A stretch of 64,000 nucleotides of DNA from UBA2040 sp041751955 (lineage in GTDB: Bacteria; Bacteroidota; Bacteroidia; Flavobacteriales_D; Crocinitomicaceae): positions 62,001 to 126,000 of the forward strand of contig JBGSIB010000065.1 in assembly GCA_041751955.1 (NCBI GenBank). Reading direction: 5' to 3'. Position 1 is the stretch's first letter; the number at the start of each line of letters is the position of its first letter. The translations under genes were made by a program, and so were the position numbers. A model generated the notes under the pieces. The model saw only the letters and a program-made list of their open reading frames with translations. It had not been told where the DNA came from and did not search any database. Below are positions 51,861 to 60,489 of the stretch, one piece after another.

Positions 51861-54800
51861 ATGAGTGAACGCATTTTAGGGGCGTTAATGCAGCTTTTTG
51901 CCATTTTGGCAAAGGTTGACTACTCATCTACACGCGAAGCAATTTCCGATGATTTAGAAATAAGTGAACAACGCAGTGTAGTTCATAGCTTTCTTTTGAA
52001 TGAATTGAATTCATCTCAAATTGAGCGTTATTTGAAAATATTTGATGAGAACATTGAGCTTCTATATAGTCGCCGTGTCCGAAAGGACGGTGCAATAAAA
52101 AAAGCCTCAGTAAATTCAGTTAAAATATTACGCATATGCTCTGATATTAATAAAGAGTTGACGCTAGTACAAAAGAAAATTGTTCTTATTAGAATTTTAG
52201 AGTTTGTGCGGATTAACAAGTTTACCTCGCAACAGATTAATGATTTTGTGACCACAGTTACGGAGAGTTTTAATTTTTCAAAGGAGACTTTCGGTATTTT
52301 ACAGTCTTTTGTTAATTTAAAATTCAACGAAAAAGTTGATGATCCGCGAATTGCCTATGTTTCTTCTGCAGAACTGAATTTTGATTTCTCGAAGGTCATA
52401 AGACATACCAATTTGGATGCAGAAATCAGAGTGCTTAGAATTGAGTCCTTCAATTATCTTTTCTTGCGCTATTATGGGCAAGACCAACTTATTCTCAATG
52501 GACAAACCGTTCAAAAAGACAGAGTGCAGATTTTTTCTAATGGGGCCAGTATAAGGACAAGTAAGTCAAATCAAATTTATTATAGCGATATAATTTCGAA
52601 GTTCTTAAGTGATGAAGTTCGCGAAAAAGTTACCCTCACCGCTTCAAATGTATCGTATAATTTTGATAATGGTAAAGTTGGTATACATCCTATTTCATTC
52701 CAAGCGGAAGGTGGTCAATTAATCGGAATAATGGGGAGTTCGGGCGCAGGAAAATCAACTTTACTTAATGTCTTAAATGGAAACTTAAAGACAAATACAG
52801 GAAAGATATGCTTGAATGGAATTGATCTATCTGATAATAAAAGTTTAGAAGGAAAAATTGGATACATCAGCCAGGATGATCTGTTAATTGAAGAATTGAC
52901 GGTATATCAAAATCTTTTTTTTAACGCTCAATTAAGCTATAAAACAAAGTCTATACAAGAAATCAATAAAAAAGTACTTGAAGTACTCAAGGAAGTTGGA
53001 TTATATCATATTAAATATCTCAAAGTTGGAAATGCTTTAAGCAATACTATTTCGGGTGGGCAAAGAAAACGCTTGAATATTGCAATAGAATTGATCAGAA
53101 AACCATCGGTTTTATTTGTTGATGAACCTACATCAGGCCTGTCTTCGAGAGATTCAGAAAACATAATGGACCTGCTCAAAGAGCTTTCGTTAAAAGGCCA
53201 ATTGCTTTTTGTGGTTATTCATCAACCATCTTCAGAAATCTTTAAAATGTTTGACCGTCTTTTTATTATGGATGTGGGTGGCTATTCAATTTTTGATGGA
53301 AAACCCTCCGACGCTTCCGTATATTTTAAAGTACATGCCAATCATGCTGGAGCTGAAGAATTTGAGTGTTCGGAATGTGGGAAAGTTAATCCTGAGGAAA
53401 TTTTCAATATAGTTGAAGCAAAAGTGGTTGATGAAGTTGGTAATATTACGGAACTCAGAAAAACAAGTCCGAAAGAATGGGCGATAAAATTTAGTGATCA
53501 AGTTTCAACTTCTATAAAAGAATTTGAAAGGAAAGATTTTGAGAAATATGCTGAAAAACCTTCATCTTGGACTCAATTTAAGGTCTATTTCCAAAGAGAT
53601 TTCATGACTAAAATCTCAAATAAACAATATATACTACTTAATTTAATCGAAGCGCCGATTCTAGCCTTCCTTCTCTCCTATTTTTTAAAGTACTATGGTG
53701 ACAGTAACTCAGGGAAACAACAGTATTCTTTTTATCACAATGAAAATATTCCTCAATACATTTTCATTTGCGTAATTGTTTCAATTTTTCTTGGCTTAGC
53801 GGTATCGGCAGAAGAGATAATAAAAGATAAAATCTTATTGAAAAGGGAAAAGTTCTTGCACCTATCACGAGGCAGTTATTTGTTGTCAAAAGTGGGTATA
53901 TTGTATATTATCAGTGCAATTCAATCGTTTTTATTTATATTGATAGGAAACACCGTACTTGAAATACCTGGAATGTTTTGGGACTTTTGGTTCCTTTTGT
54001 TCAGTACAGCCTGTATGGCGAACATTCTTGGGCTATTAGTATCAAGTACATTTAGTTCGGCCAAAGTGGTTTATATATTTATTCCCTTATTGATTATTCC
54101 ACAGCTTCTTTTCAGCGGTGTTATTGTAAAATATGATCGTTTACATCCTGTTATAACTTCTGAGAAAGACGTTCCGTGGATAGGAAATTTAATGACTTCC
54201 CGTTGGGCTTATGAAGCTTTAGCTGTTAAAATATTTTACAATAATCCAAATGAGTCGGACCTTTTTGAACACAATGTTAAGATGGATGAGGCATCGTGGA
54301 AAAAGGACTATTGGTTTCCAGAAATGAAACGAAATGTTGCCATTTTGGAAAAGCAAAATGAAAGTGTGGAGAATAGAACAATAGCAAAAAAAATATTGTT
54401 GACGGAGATATCTAATGAAAATGGTAAATGGAAAAATTTCAATTGTACAGGTTGCGAGTTAAGTTCGAGCGAGCCCAATGTTTTTGAGTTAAAAAGATAT
54501 TTAAACAGGTTGAATAAATACTATGAACAAGTATACAAGAAGGAGTTGAATGAAATTGAAGGATTTAAAAGAGAATCGGGGCAAAAAAAATATACTAAGA
54601 TAAATACTTTATATGCAAATGAAAGTCTGGATAGATTGGTTAAGAACAGTAATGAATTTGATAAATTAATTGTTTCAAACGGTCAATTAATACAAAAAAG
54701 TAATCCTATTTATCGCGAAACAAATTCTTTATATTTTCTAGACGCCCCGTTCTATTCTCCAAATAAAAAAATATTTGGGATAAGTTTTTCGACTTACTCG

Positions 54801-54911
54801 GCTAATATTGTCGTTATTTGGTTTTTTAGTTTCATGACTTATTTATTGCTTTACTCTGACTGGCTTAGAATACTGGCCAATAGAAAATGGATTAATAAAC
54901 AAAAGCCTTGA
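51861..54911 (+). CDS. ABCG-type transporter (ATPase plus membrane domain) with extra domains
   Basis: The 1016-residue protein has a helical N-terminal domain (about 1-160, TerB-like in appearance), an FHA-like beta region near 175-250, an ATPase with Walker A GSSGAGKST near residue 292, signature ISGGQRKRLNIAIEL and Walker B VLFVDEPTSGL, then a CxxC segment ECSECGKVNPEE, and an ABC-2-type membrane domain from about 570 with a large extracellular loop carrying CTGC. ATPase first, then membrane domain, is the ABCG order. The exported cargo is unknown. The end of the gene lies on the stem of the terminator. Confidence 0.9.
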   Translation: MSERILGALMQLFAILAKVDYSSTREAISDDLEISEQRSVVHSFLLNELNSSQIERYLKIFDENIELLYSRRVRKDGAIKKASVNSVKILRICSDINKELTLVQKKIVLIRILEFVRINKFTSQQINDFVTTVTESFNFSKETFGILQSFVNLKFNEKVDDPRIAYVSSAELNFDFSKVIRHTNLDAEIRVLRIESFNYLFLRYYGQDQLILNGQTVQKDRVQIFSNGASIRTSKSNQIYYSDIISKFLSDEVREKVTLTASNVSYNFDNGKVGIHPISFQAEGGQLIGIMGSSGAGKSTLLNVLNGNLKTNTGKICLNGIDLSDNKSLEGKIGYISQDDLLIEELTVYQNLFFNAQLSYKTKSIQEINKKVLEVLKEVGLYHIKYLKVGNALSNTISGGQRKRLNIAIELIRKPSVLFVDEPTSGLSSRDSENIMDLLKELSLKGQLLFVVIHQPSSEIFKMFDRLFIMDVGGYSIFDGKPSDASVYFKVHANHAGAEEFECSECGKVNPEEIFNIVEAKVVDEVGNITELRKTSPKEWAIKFSDQVSTSIKEFERKDFEKYAEKPSSWTQFKVYFQRDFMTKISNKQYILLNLIEAPILAFLLSYFLKYYGDSNSGKQQYSFYHNENIPQYIFICVIVSIFLGLAVSAEEIIKDKILLKREKFLHLSRGSYLLSKVGILYIISAIQSFLFILIGNTVLEIPGMFWDFWFLLFSTACMANILGLLVSSTFSSAKVVYIFIPLLIIPQLLFSGVIVKYDRLHPVITSEKDVPWIGNLMTSRWAYEALAVKIFYNNPNESDLFEHNVKMDEASWKKDYWFPEMKRNVAILEKQNESVENRTIAKKILLTEISNENGKWKNFNCTGCELSSSEPNVFELKRYLNRLNKYYEQVYKKELNEIEGFKRESGQKKYTKINTLYANESLDRLVKNSNEFDKLIVSNGQLIQKSNPIYRETNSLYFLDAPFYSPNKKIFGISFSTYSANIVVIWFFSFMTYLLLYSDWLRILANRKWINKQKP

Positions 54912-54935
54912 CTAATAATTCAATTAATCAAGGCT
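54904..54935. terminator. Bidirectional terminator between the ABC transporter and fabG
   Basis: AGCCTTGA (54904-54911) pairs with TCAAGGCT (54928-54935); after one mismatch TAAT pairs with ATTA around a six-base loop. T-rich sequence follows on the plus strand, and TTTTG follows on the minus strand. It can end both convergent genes. Confidence 0.8.
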
Positions 54936-54955
54936 CACTTTATTTTCATCTTTTT

Positions 54956-55702
54956 TTACATTAACATTCCTCCACAAACATTTACGGTTTGTCCCGTTAT
55001 GTATGTGGACATGTCAGATGCAAGAAAAACTGTCAAATTTACCACATCCAAAGGAGAACCACCACGTTTTAACGGAATAGAGTTTCGCCATTCTTGAACT
55101 ACTTTTTCATCCAAAGCTGCAGTCATCTCAGTTTCAATAAACCCTGGAGCAATAGCGTTGCATCTAATATTTCTGGAGCCTAGCTCTTGAGCGATGGATT
55201 TCGTAAAACCAATCAAACCTGCTTTTGATGCGGCATAATTGGATTGGCCAGCATTTCCGCTTACGCCAACTACGGATGACATATTAATTATACTTCCACT
55301 TCTAGCCTTTAGCATTGGTCTTTGAACGGCTTTAGTGAGATTGAATGCTGATTTTAAGTTGGTGTTTATAACTTCATCCCATTGTTCTTCAGTCATCCGC
55401 ATTAGCAAGGTGTCACGTGTGATACCTGCATTGTTTACTAAAACATCTATTGTTCCAAATTCTGCTACCACATCATCTACTAAAGTTTGAGCTTCATCGA
55501 ATTTTGCTGCATCAGACTTAAAACCTTTTACTGTTCCGCCATTGGCGCTCAATTCTTTTTCAAGAGCATTTGCTTTCTCTTCTGACGACAAATAAGTAAA
55601 TGCAACTTTCGCGCCTTGGTTCACGCATTCTTCTGCTATTGCTTTTCCAATTCCACGAGATGCTCCCGTAATCAATACCACCTTATCTTGTAACAATTTC
55701 AT
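54956..55702 (-). CDS. fabG: 3-oxoacyl-[acyl-carrier-protein] reductase
   Basis: It reduces 3-oxoacyl-ACP with NADPH in fatty acid elongation. The 248-residue short-chain dehydrogenase has the cofactor motif TGASRGIGKA, LVNNAGITRDTLL, the catalytic Ser in NMSSVVGVSGNAGQ, the YAASK active-site pair, and the tetramer-type C-terminus TGQTVNVCGGMLM. Related SDRs are common, but the pattern fits FabG well. The ATG is preferred over a TTG three codons upstream; it has its own -7 element. Confidence 0.92.
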   Translation of the reverse strand: MKLLQDKVVLITGASRGIGKAIAEECVNQGAKVAFTYLSSEEKANALEKELSANGGTVKGFKSDAAKFDEAQTLVDDVVAEFGTIDVLVNNAGITRDTLLMRMTEEQWDEVINTNLKSAFNLTKAVQRPMLKARSGSIINMSSVVGVSGNAGQSNYAASKAGLIGFTKSIAQELGSRNIRCNAIAPGFIETEMTAALDEKVVQEWRNSIPLKRGGSPLDVVNLTVFLASDMSTYITGQTVNVCGGMLM

Positions 55703-55721
55703 ATCATTCAATTTTATTCGC

Positions 55722-55729
55722 CAAAGATA
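55722..55729 (-). promoter_or_regulatory. -7 element for fabG
   Basis: TATCTTTG on the minus strand, 20 bases before the fabG ATG, matches TAnnTTTG exactly. I see no clear TTTG at the -33 distance. Confidence 0.5.
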
Positions 55730-55806
55730 ACATTATACAGAAAAATATAAGAGATGTTAAATTCTGAAAAAAATAAAAAAAAGTTTTTTTTATTCAAAAG
55801 GTTTCA

Positions 55807-55814
55807 TATCTTTG
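55807..55814 (+). promoter_or_regulatory. Plus-strand -7 element in the fabG/porin gap
   Basis: TATCTTTG matches the consensus on the plus strand, although both flanking genes are on the minus strand. No good -33 TTTG is seen. It could start the candidate small RNA that follows. Confidence 0.4.
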
Positions 55815-55885
55815 ACTCGGTTTAGTTGTAAAAGGTAGGTTAGGTTTGAAAGGAGCAAGACACCAGTTTTGCTCCTTTCCATTTT
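55815..55885 (+). ncRNA. Candidate small RNA ending in an 11-bp hairpin
   Basis: From the promoter-like box at 55807-55814 the plus strand runs to a strong hairpin: GAAAGGAGCAA (55848-55858) pairs perfectly with TTGCTCCTTTC (55869-55879), followed by a short T-run CATTTT. No coding frame is present. This could be a small RNA of about 65 nucleotides, or the hairpin could serve only as the end of the minus-strand porin gene. I cannot tell which without transcript data. Confidence 0.3.
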
Positions 55886-55896
55886 AACAAAGTTCC

Positions 55897-57639
55897 TTAA
55901 TTAAAGAAGTCCCAACTAAGTCCCAATCTCAATACAAACGGCGATCTATAGTAGTTCTGGAGGATTTCAGTATTTCCTGCTGTCCAAAATGATTGTAAAT
56001 TTTCTGCACGAACGAAAAACCTAAATTCTTCTATTCCCATTCCAAATGTACCGTGCAGAGCATAAGGTTGTCCACCACTTCGGTTGTTGCTATCAAAAGC
56101 GTAATTATCCAATAATGTATTGTAGCTAAGGAATTTATAGAACGAATTTACTTGTGGATCAAGGGCGAACATTAATTCTAGTTTTTTGGCTTTGAAGACC
56201 TTGGACTTGAACAGAATACGCCCAGAAAAAACAAATTCTGGCATATAATCTGAACCCGTTTGATATTGAAAACTGGGGTACCAATGAAGTTTACCGAGAT
56301 CTAAATGTGTTTTCAAATGAAAATAGAAAGCTTTTATATCGGAATCCGCTGAAATTGTCCAAATGGTATCTTGCCATATCAAATTGTTAGTCCAATTCAT
56401 TATTCCAGCTTTGGCTTGAGTTTCAAGTTTCCAAAAACTTATTTTTCCTTGGGCGCCTAGGTTGAATCTTTTTTGTTTCGTAAAACTAGAAGCGCCATAG
56501 TTTATATTATTACCAAAGTAAAAACGCTGAACCAATTCAGGCATAGCATCTGCATAATTCGCAAAAAGACCTAAACTTTTATTTTTGTCGCCAATTCTAA
56601 ATTCGTTGTTCGTAAAAAATTCCTGCTGAGCTCCGATAATATTTTGCGTACTCTCATTTTTAAAAGCAATGTTTTTATGACTGAAAACAAATTTTATTTT
56701 GAGACCGTATTCTGCGGTGTCTCTATTGGTGCCTAAATTTTGAAATCGCCAATATCTGTGAGTTCCAAAAGCTAAAAGATTGAATTTTTTGTTTTCCATA
56801 AAAATTCCAGCTCCAGATGATAATTTTGCGTCCTGAAACTGATCCGTGGTTTCTGTCGAATCAATATTGATTTGGGAGTAAATAAGGTCTAAATTTTGGT
56901 TTTCTTCTTTATACACTCTGTTCAATAAATTGAAGCCTAATTCAACGGCAGGTCCAATTTTTATTCTTGAAGAATCACTCAATGCATTATATTTCAGAAG
57001 TAATTCAGAATTCACGCCTTTTTGAGTTGATGAAGCATTCGTTTTGTACACATCAGCAAAAGGCAAGCCAAACGAATCGATTTTCCATGATAAAGAGTCT
57101 ACATTTCCCCCGTATAATGAGGATTCTCTCCCCGAATAACTGCCTTTAAATGAAAAAGAAAACTTGTTTGCATTTTGGTATAAGCCGAAACGAACTAGGT
57201 TTTGTGAAAAGCCACTATTGACAGCGAATCCTCCAGAACTTTGTCTGTCAATTGTAAGATTCAGCAGTAAATTCGTGTTAATTGATTGCTGATAATCTGC
57301 ATGTAAAGCTTGTGTTCCTTTCAGTCCAAATGAATAAAAGAATCCAACATGCGGTAAAGCACTAATAGTCTTTTTTTGAAGTAAAGATGGCTTTTGAAAT
57401 GCAAACAGAGATGGACTTGCAATAAGAAAATCGATTGAGGGTAGTTGCTCGAAGTTATCAAATCCTATTGCAGGAAAGGTAGTATAAGGATTAGCGTAGG
57501 TTAAATCAAAAGTATCAATCCTCCCTCCAGTTCGAAAATTATATTTTAAAGTGTCGACGGGATAAAACTCCACGCTTTGCGATAGGGAATTATTGGCCCA
57601 GAGCAGAAGAGCAATAAAGGAAAATAAACTTGCTTTCAA
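55897..57639 (-). CDS. Putative porin (Porin_10 type), TTG start
   Basis: The 580-residue outer-membrane protein has a signal peptide (KASLFSFIALLLWANNSLSQ) and many alternating beta-strands ending in LGLSWDFFN. The early YPVDTLKYNFRTGGRIDTFD fits the Porin_10 family of Bacteroidota. Substrate is unknown. No in-frame ATG lies before the signal peptide; TTG at 57639 is the likely start. It has a terminator between it and rpsT, so it is transcribed separately. Confidence 0.82.
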   Translation of the reverse strand: MKASLFSFIALLLWANNSLSQSVEFYPVDTLKYNFRTGGRIDTFDLTYANPYTTFPAIGFDNFEQLPSIDFLIASPSLFAFQKPSLLQKKTISALPHVGFFYSFGLKGTQALHADYQQSINTNLLLNLTIDRQSSGGFAVNSGFSQNLVRFGLYQNANKFSFSFKGSYSGRESSLYGGNVDSLSWKIDSFGLPFADVYKTNASSTQKGVNSELLLKYNALSDSSRIKIGPAVELGFNLLNRVYKEENQNLDLIYSQINIDSTETTDQFQDAKLSSGAGIFMENKKFNLLAFGTHRYWRFQNLGTNRDTAEYGLKIKFVFSHKNIAFKNESTQNIIGAQQEFFTNNEFRIGDKNKSLGLFANYADAMPELVQRFYFGNNINYGASSFTKQKRFNLGAQGKISFWKLETQAKAGIMNWTNNLIWQDTIWTISADSDIKAFYFHLKTHLDLGKLHWYPSFQYQTGSDYMPEFVFSGRILFKSKVFKAKKLELMFALDPQVNSFYKFLSYNTLLDNYAFDSNNRSGGQPYALHGTFGMGIEEFRFFVRAENLQSFWTAGNTEILQNYYRSPFVLRLGLSWDFFN

Positions 57640-57664
57640 ACGTAAGTTTTGCCTTAAAATTACG

Positions 57665-57686
57665 AAAAAAGGGGCTAAAAGCCCCT
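57665..57686 (-). terminator. Intrinsic terminator of rpsT
   Basis: On the minus strand AGGGGCT (57680-57686) pairs with AGCCCCT (57670-57676) around a TTT loop, followed by six T residues. It lies about 25 bases after the rpsT stop. Confidence 0.9.
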
Positions 57687-57711
57687 CTTCTTTACCTCGG
57701 TAAAAAATGTA

Positions 57712-57963
57712 TTATAATTTATTGATCATCACTTGCAAACCAGATTTTAAATTGGCTGCTTTATTGTTATGAATCACGTTGTTTTTCGCTAATTTATCCA
57801 ACATAGACACAACAGATGGATACAAAGCAATTGCTTCATTTTTATCTGTCAATGCACGCAAATTACGGACCGCGTTACGCGTTGTTTTGTGTTGGTATTT
57901 GTTACGAATTTTCTTTGATTCGTTTGATCTAATTCTTTTTTTTGCTGACTTATGATTCGCCAT
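57712..57963 (-). CDS. rpsT: 30S ribosomal protein S20
   Basis: The 83-residue protein begins MANHKSAKKRIRSNESKKIR, the usual bS20 start, and is very basic and helical, binding 16S rRNA. The C-terminal VIHNNKAANLKSGLQVMIN is also typical. It lies 36 bases downstream of two tRNA-Glu genes on the same strand and may share their transcript. Confidence 0.96.
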   Translation of the reverse strand: MANHKSAKKRIRSNESKKIRNKYQHKTTRNAVRNLRALTDKNEAIALYPSVVSMLDKLAKNNVIHNNKAANLKSGLQVMINKL

Positions 57964-57999
57964 ATTACTTTATATTTAGTCTTTTTAATACTGTCAATG

Positions 58000-58071
58000 T
58001 AGCCCATAGGAGAATCGAACTCCTGTTACCAGGATGAAAACCTGGCGTCCTAAACACTAGACGAATGGGCC
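58000..58071 (-). tRNA. tRNA-Glu (TTC), copy with altered D-loop
   Basis: The minus strand folds as a cloverleaf: acceptor GGCCCAT/ATGGGCT with a G-U end pair, D arm GTCT/GGAC, anticodon arm CCAGG-TTTTCAT-CCTGG with anticodon TTC, and T arm AGGAG-TTCGATT-CTCCT. CCA is not encoded. The D-loop reads AGTGTTTA, so the usual GG pair is GT. Confidence 0.9.
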
Positions 58072-58087
58072 TAATCTAGTTTCTTTG

Positions 58088-58159
58088 TAGCCCATAGGAG
58101 AATCGAACTCCTATTTTACGGATGAAAACCGCATGTCCTAACCGTTAGACGAATGGGCC
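58088..58159 (-). tRNA. tRNA-Glu (TTC)
   Basis: Same acceptor and T arm as the neighbouring copy, with anticodon arm TGCGG-TTTTCAT-CCGTA, which carries TTC. The D-loop reads AACGGTTA with the conserved GG. It is the first gene after the promoter at 58191-58221. CCA is not encoded. Confidence 0.95.
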
Positions 58160-58190
58160 AAAATTTATCCTTTCAATTAATTTCGGAGTG

Positions 58191-58221
58191 CAAATATAGT
58201 CTGTTTTTTTTTAAGTGCAAA
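58191..58221 (-). promoter_or_regulatory. Strong promoter for the tRNA-Glu pair
   Basis: TTTG (58218-58221), 19 bases, then TATATTTG (58191-58198) on the minus strand, both matching the Bacteroidota consensus. The predicted start lies about 25 bases ahead of the first tRNA; rpsT may be read through. Confidence 0.75.
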
Positions 58222-58239
58222 CGCTTTGAATAAAAAAAA

Positions 58240-58926
58240 TTAAGCTTTTTCAAATGAATTTTGTTTAAAACCTAATCTTTTACTTGTTTTCATCTGTAAA
58301 TCAGCACTAATAGCGAGTATTTGAGCTAAACTAATTTCTTCAATTACTCCATAAGGTGGAGCAAGTAAATCGAAATCTAATGCATGAGAAAACGAGCATT
58401 GAACGATATGTTTCAATATTTCAGGAGACGAAATATTCTGTTCAGGGTCTTTAAATAGGAAATCCAATTGCCCCTTGCCTTCTACCATTAGGTGAGAATC
58501 GTAATTAACAAAAATTCTACCAATAAGGAATCCAGAATCATTCATTCTATTATAAATAAATGAATCAGCAAGGAAGTTGTAGATGTGGATTATCCCAAAA
58601 TAGGCTCTTTTGTGCTCAGCTTTTATATACTCGCTATCCCATAAAGGGTGTTCATCTTCAAGTAGAAAAACGTTAGAGTGTAATTGAAAAATAACAGCGT
58701 CACTTCCAATCATAACTTTTATTTCATTGTCACCCTTTTCTTCAGCATTTAAACGTATTCTATCGTCTGTAATACTTGGCTTTATGGCTGCTATTTCTTC
58801 GTCAATAGCAGTTTTAAGCTTTCGGAATACGCTTTGAACCTCTTCTGAAACATCTTGTTTTAAAATAGATTTTTGCTCGAGTAGGTCCTTAATCGTTTTT
58901 CTATTGACTTCCATTCCTTTTTTCAT
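58240..58926 (-). CDS. Cytoplasmic protein of unknown function after proS
   Basis: The 228-residue protein has no signal peptide. It has a helical start (KTIKDLLEQKSILKQDVSEE), a beta-rich middle (IKVMIGSDAVIFQLHSNVFL and AYFGIIHIYNFLADSFIYN), and a helical C-terminus. I do not recognise a family, though similar proteins appear beside proS in Flavobacteriia. The ATG is one base after the proS stop, so translational coupling is expected; the frame extends upstream to a GTG inside proS. Confidence 0.68.
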   Translation of the reverse strand: MKKGMEVNRKTIKDLLEQKSILKQDVSEEVQSVFRKLKTAIDEEIAAIKPSITDDRIRLNAEEKGDNEIKVMIGSDAVIFQLHSNVFLLEDEHPLWDSEYIKAEHKRAYFGIIHIYNFLADSFIYNRMNDSGFLIGRIFVNYDSHLMVEGKGQLDFLFKDPEQNISSPEILKHIVQCSFSHALDFDLLAPPYGVIEEISLAQILAISADLQMKTSKRLGFKQNSFEKA

Positions 58927-58927
58927 A

Positions 58928-60403
58928 CTAATACGCTTTAGCAAAAATAACTCTTCCCTTTGATGGTTTTCCGGAATACATACAAACACCCTCTTCTTCT
59001 TTTTGATCTAAAGGAATACAGCGGATTGTTGCTTTCGTTTCTTCTTTAATTTTAGCTTCAGTTTCCTTTGTTCCATCCCAATGGGCTAAAAAGAACCCAC
59101 TTTCTTTTTCTAATAAAATTTTGAAAGTTTCGTAGTCGTCAACTGCTCTTGTGTTTTTGCTGCGGAAATCAATAGCTTTCGTGTAAAGATTGTCTTGAAT
59201 GTCATTTAAAAGAAGTTGGATTTGCGCTGTGAAATTTTGCAAATTCAAAGTATTCTTTTCTTTTGTATCTCGTCTAGCTACTTCTGCTTTGTTTTCGGCT
59301 AAATCTCTTGGACCAATGGCAACGCGAATCGGAACACCTTTCGCTTCATACTCTGCAAATTTCCAGCCCGGTCTTTTGTTTGTATCATCATCGTATTTCA
59401 CAGAAACACCTTCTTTTTTCAAATCATGCATTAGTCCATCGACTTTTTCGTCAATAGCTGCTTTCTCTCCATCCGTTTTATAAATAGGGATAAAAACAAC
59501 TTGAATTGGCGCCAAAGCTGGAGGTAAAACCAAGCCTTCATCATCTGAATGTGTCATGATTAGTGCGCCAATTAATCTCGTGCTAACTCCCCAAGATGTT
59601 GCCCAAACATATTCAAGTTTTCCAGTTTTATCTGAAAATTTAACATCAAAAGCCTTAGCGAAATTTTGTCCTAAAAAATGTGATGTTCCTGCCTGTAAAG
59701 CTTTTCCGTCTTGCATCATTGCCTCAATACATAAAGTATCCAATGCACCAGCGAATCTTTCGCTTTCGCTTTTCCGTCCTTGAATAACTGGCATCGCCAT
59801 GAATTTTTCAGCAAAGAAAGAATAAACGCCAAGCATTTTATTGGTTTCTTCGATTGCTTCCTCCTGAGTTGCATGTGCTGTGTGGCCTTCTTGCCATAGA
59901 AACTCGGTAGTCCTAAGGAATAAGCGAGTTCTCATTTCCCAACGGACAACATTTGCCCATTGATTTATTAGGATAGGTAAATCGCGATAAGACTGTATCC
60001 ATTTTTTGTATGAATTCCAGATAATAGTCTCGGATGTAGGTCGAACAATTAACTCTTCTTCCAGCTTAGCATCCGGGTCAACAATTACACTTTTACCGTC
60101 CTCCCCTACTTTTAACCTATAATGCGTAACTACAGCGCATTCTTTTGCAAATCCATCAACATGAGCTGCTTCTTTACTTAAATATGATTTAGGTATGAAA
60201 AGAGGGAAATAAGCATTCGAATGTCCAGTATCTTTAAACATTTGATCTAAAGCATCCTTCATTTTTTCCCATATCGCAAAGCCGTATGGTTTTATAACCA
60301 TGCAACCTTTAACGTCTGAGTGTTCGGCTAAATCCGCACGATCTATAACTTCATTATACCATTTTGAATAATCCTCACTCCTTGTTGTATATTTTTGGCT
60401 CAT
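58928..60403 (-). CDS. proS: Prolyl-tRNA synthetase, archaeal/eukaryotic type
   Basis: It charges tRNA-Pro with proline. The 491-residue class II synthetase has the early GCMVIKPYGFAIWEKMKDAL, motif 2 RWEMRTRLFLRTTEFLWQEG, the motif 3 region TSWGVSTRLIGALIMTHSDD, and a C-terminal zinc-like domain ending in KGRVIFAKAY. The lack of the bacterial editing insertion and the terminal Tyr mark the short ProS type 3, which is usual in Bacteroidota. The ATG is preferred over an upstream TTG. Confidence 0.95.
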   Translation of the reverse strand: MSQKYTTRSEDYSKWYNEVIDRADLAEHSDVKGCMVIKPYGFAIWEKMKDALDQMFKDTGHSNAYFPLFIPKSYLSKEAAHVDGFAKECAVVTHYRLKVGEDGKSVIVDPDAKLEEELIVRPTSETIIWNSYKKWIQSYRDLPILINQWANVVRWEMRTRLFLRTTEFLWQEGHTAHATQEEAIEETNKMLGVYSFFAEKFMAMPVIQGRKSESERFAGALDTLCIEAMMQDGKALQAGTSHFLGQNFAKAFDVKFSDKTGKLEYVWATSWGVSTRLIGALIMTHSDDEGLVLPPALAPIQVVFIPIYKTDGEKAAIDEKVDGLMHDLKKEGVSVKYDDDTNKRPGWKFAEYEAKGVPIRVAIGPRDLAENKAEVARRDTKEKNTLNLQNFTAQIQLLLNDIQDNLYTKAIDFRSKNTRAVDDYETFKILLEKESGFFLAHWDGTKETEAKIKEETKATIRCIPLDQKEEEGVCMYSGKPSKGRVIFAKAY

Positions 60404-60441
60404 TTTTTGCAGTATTTTATGCAATTATGTTACTTAAAAAG

Positions 60442-60473
60442 TTTGTAAAAATACTAAGAATAGCGTAATTTTA
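60442..60473 (+). promoter_or_regulatory. Possible promoter for the Ser/Gly-rich lipoprotein gene
   Basis: TTTG (60442-60445), 20 bases, then TAATTTTA (60466-60473), which differs from TAnnTTTG only in the last base. It lies 16 bases before the ATG at 60490. Confidence 0.4.
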
Positions 60474-60489
60474 ATGTAAAATCAATACT

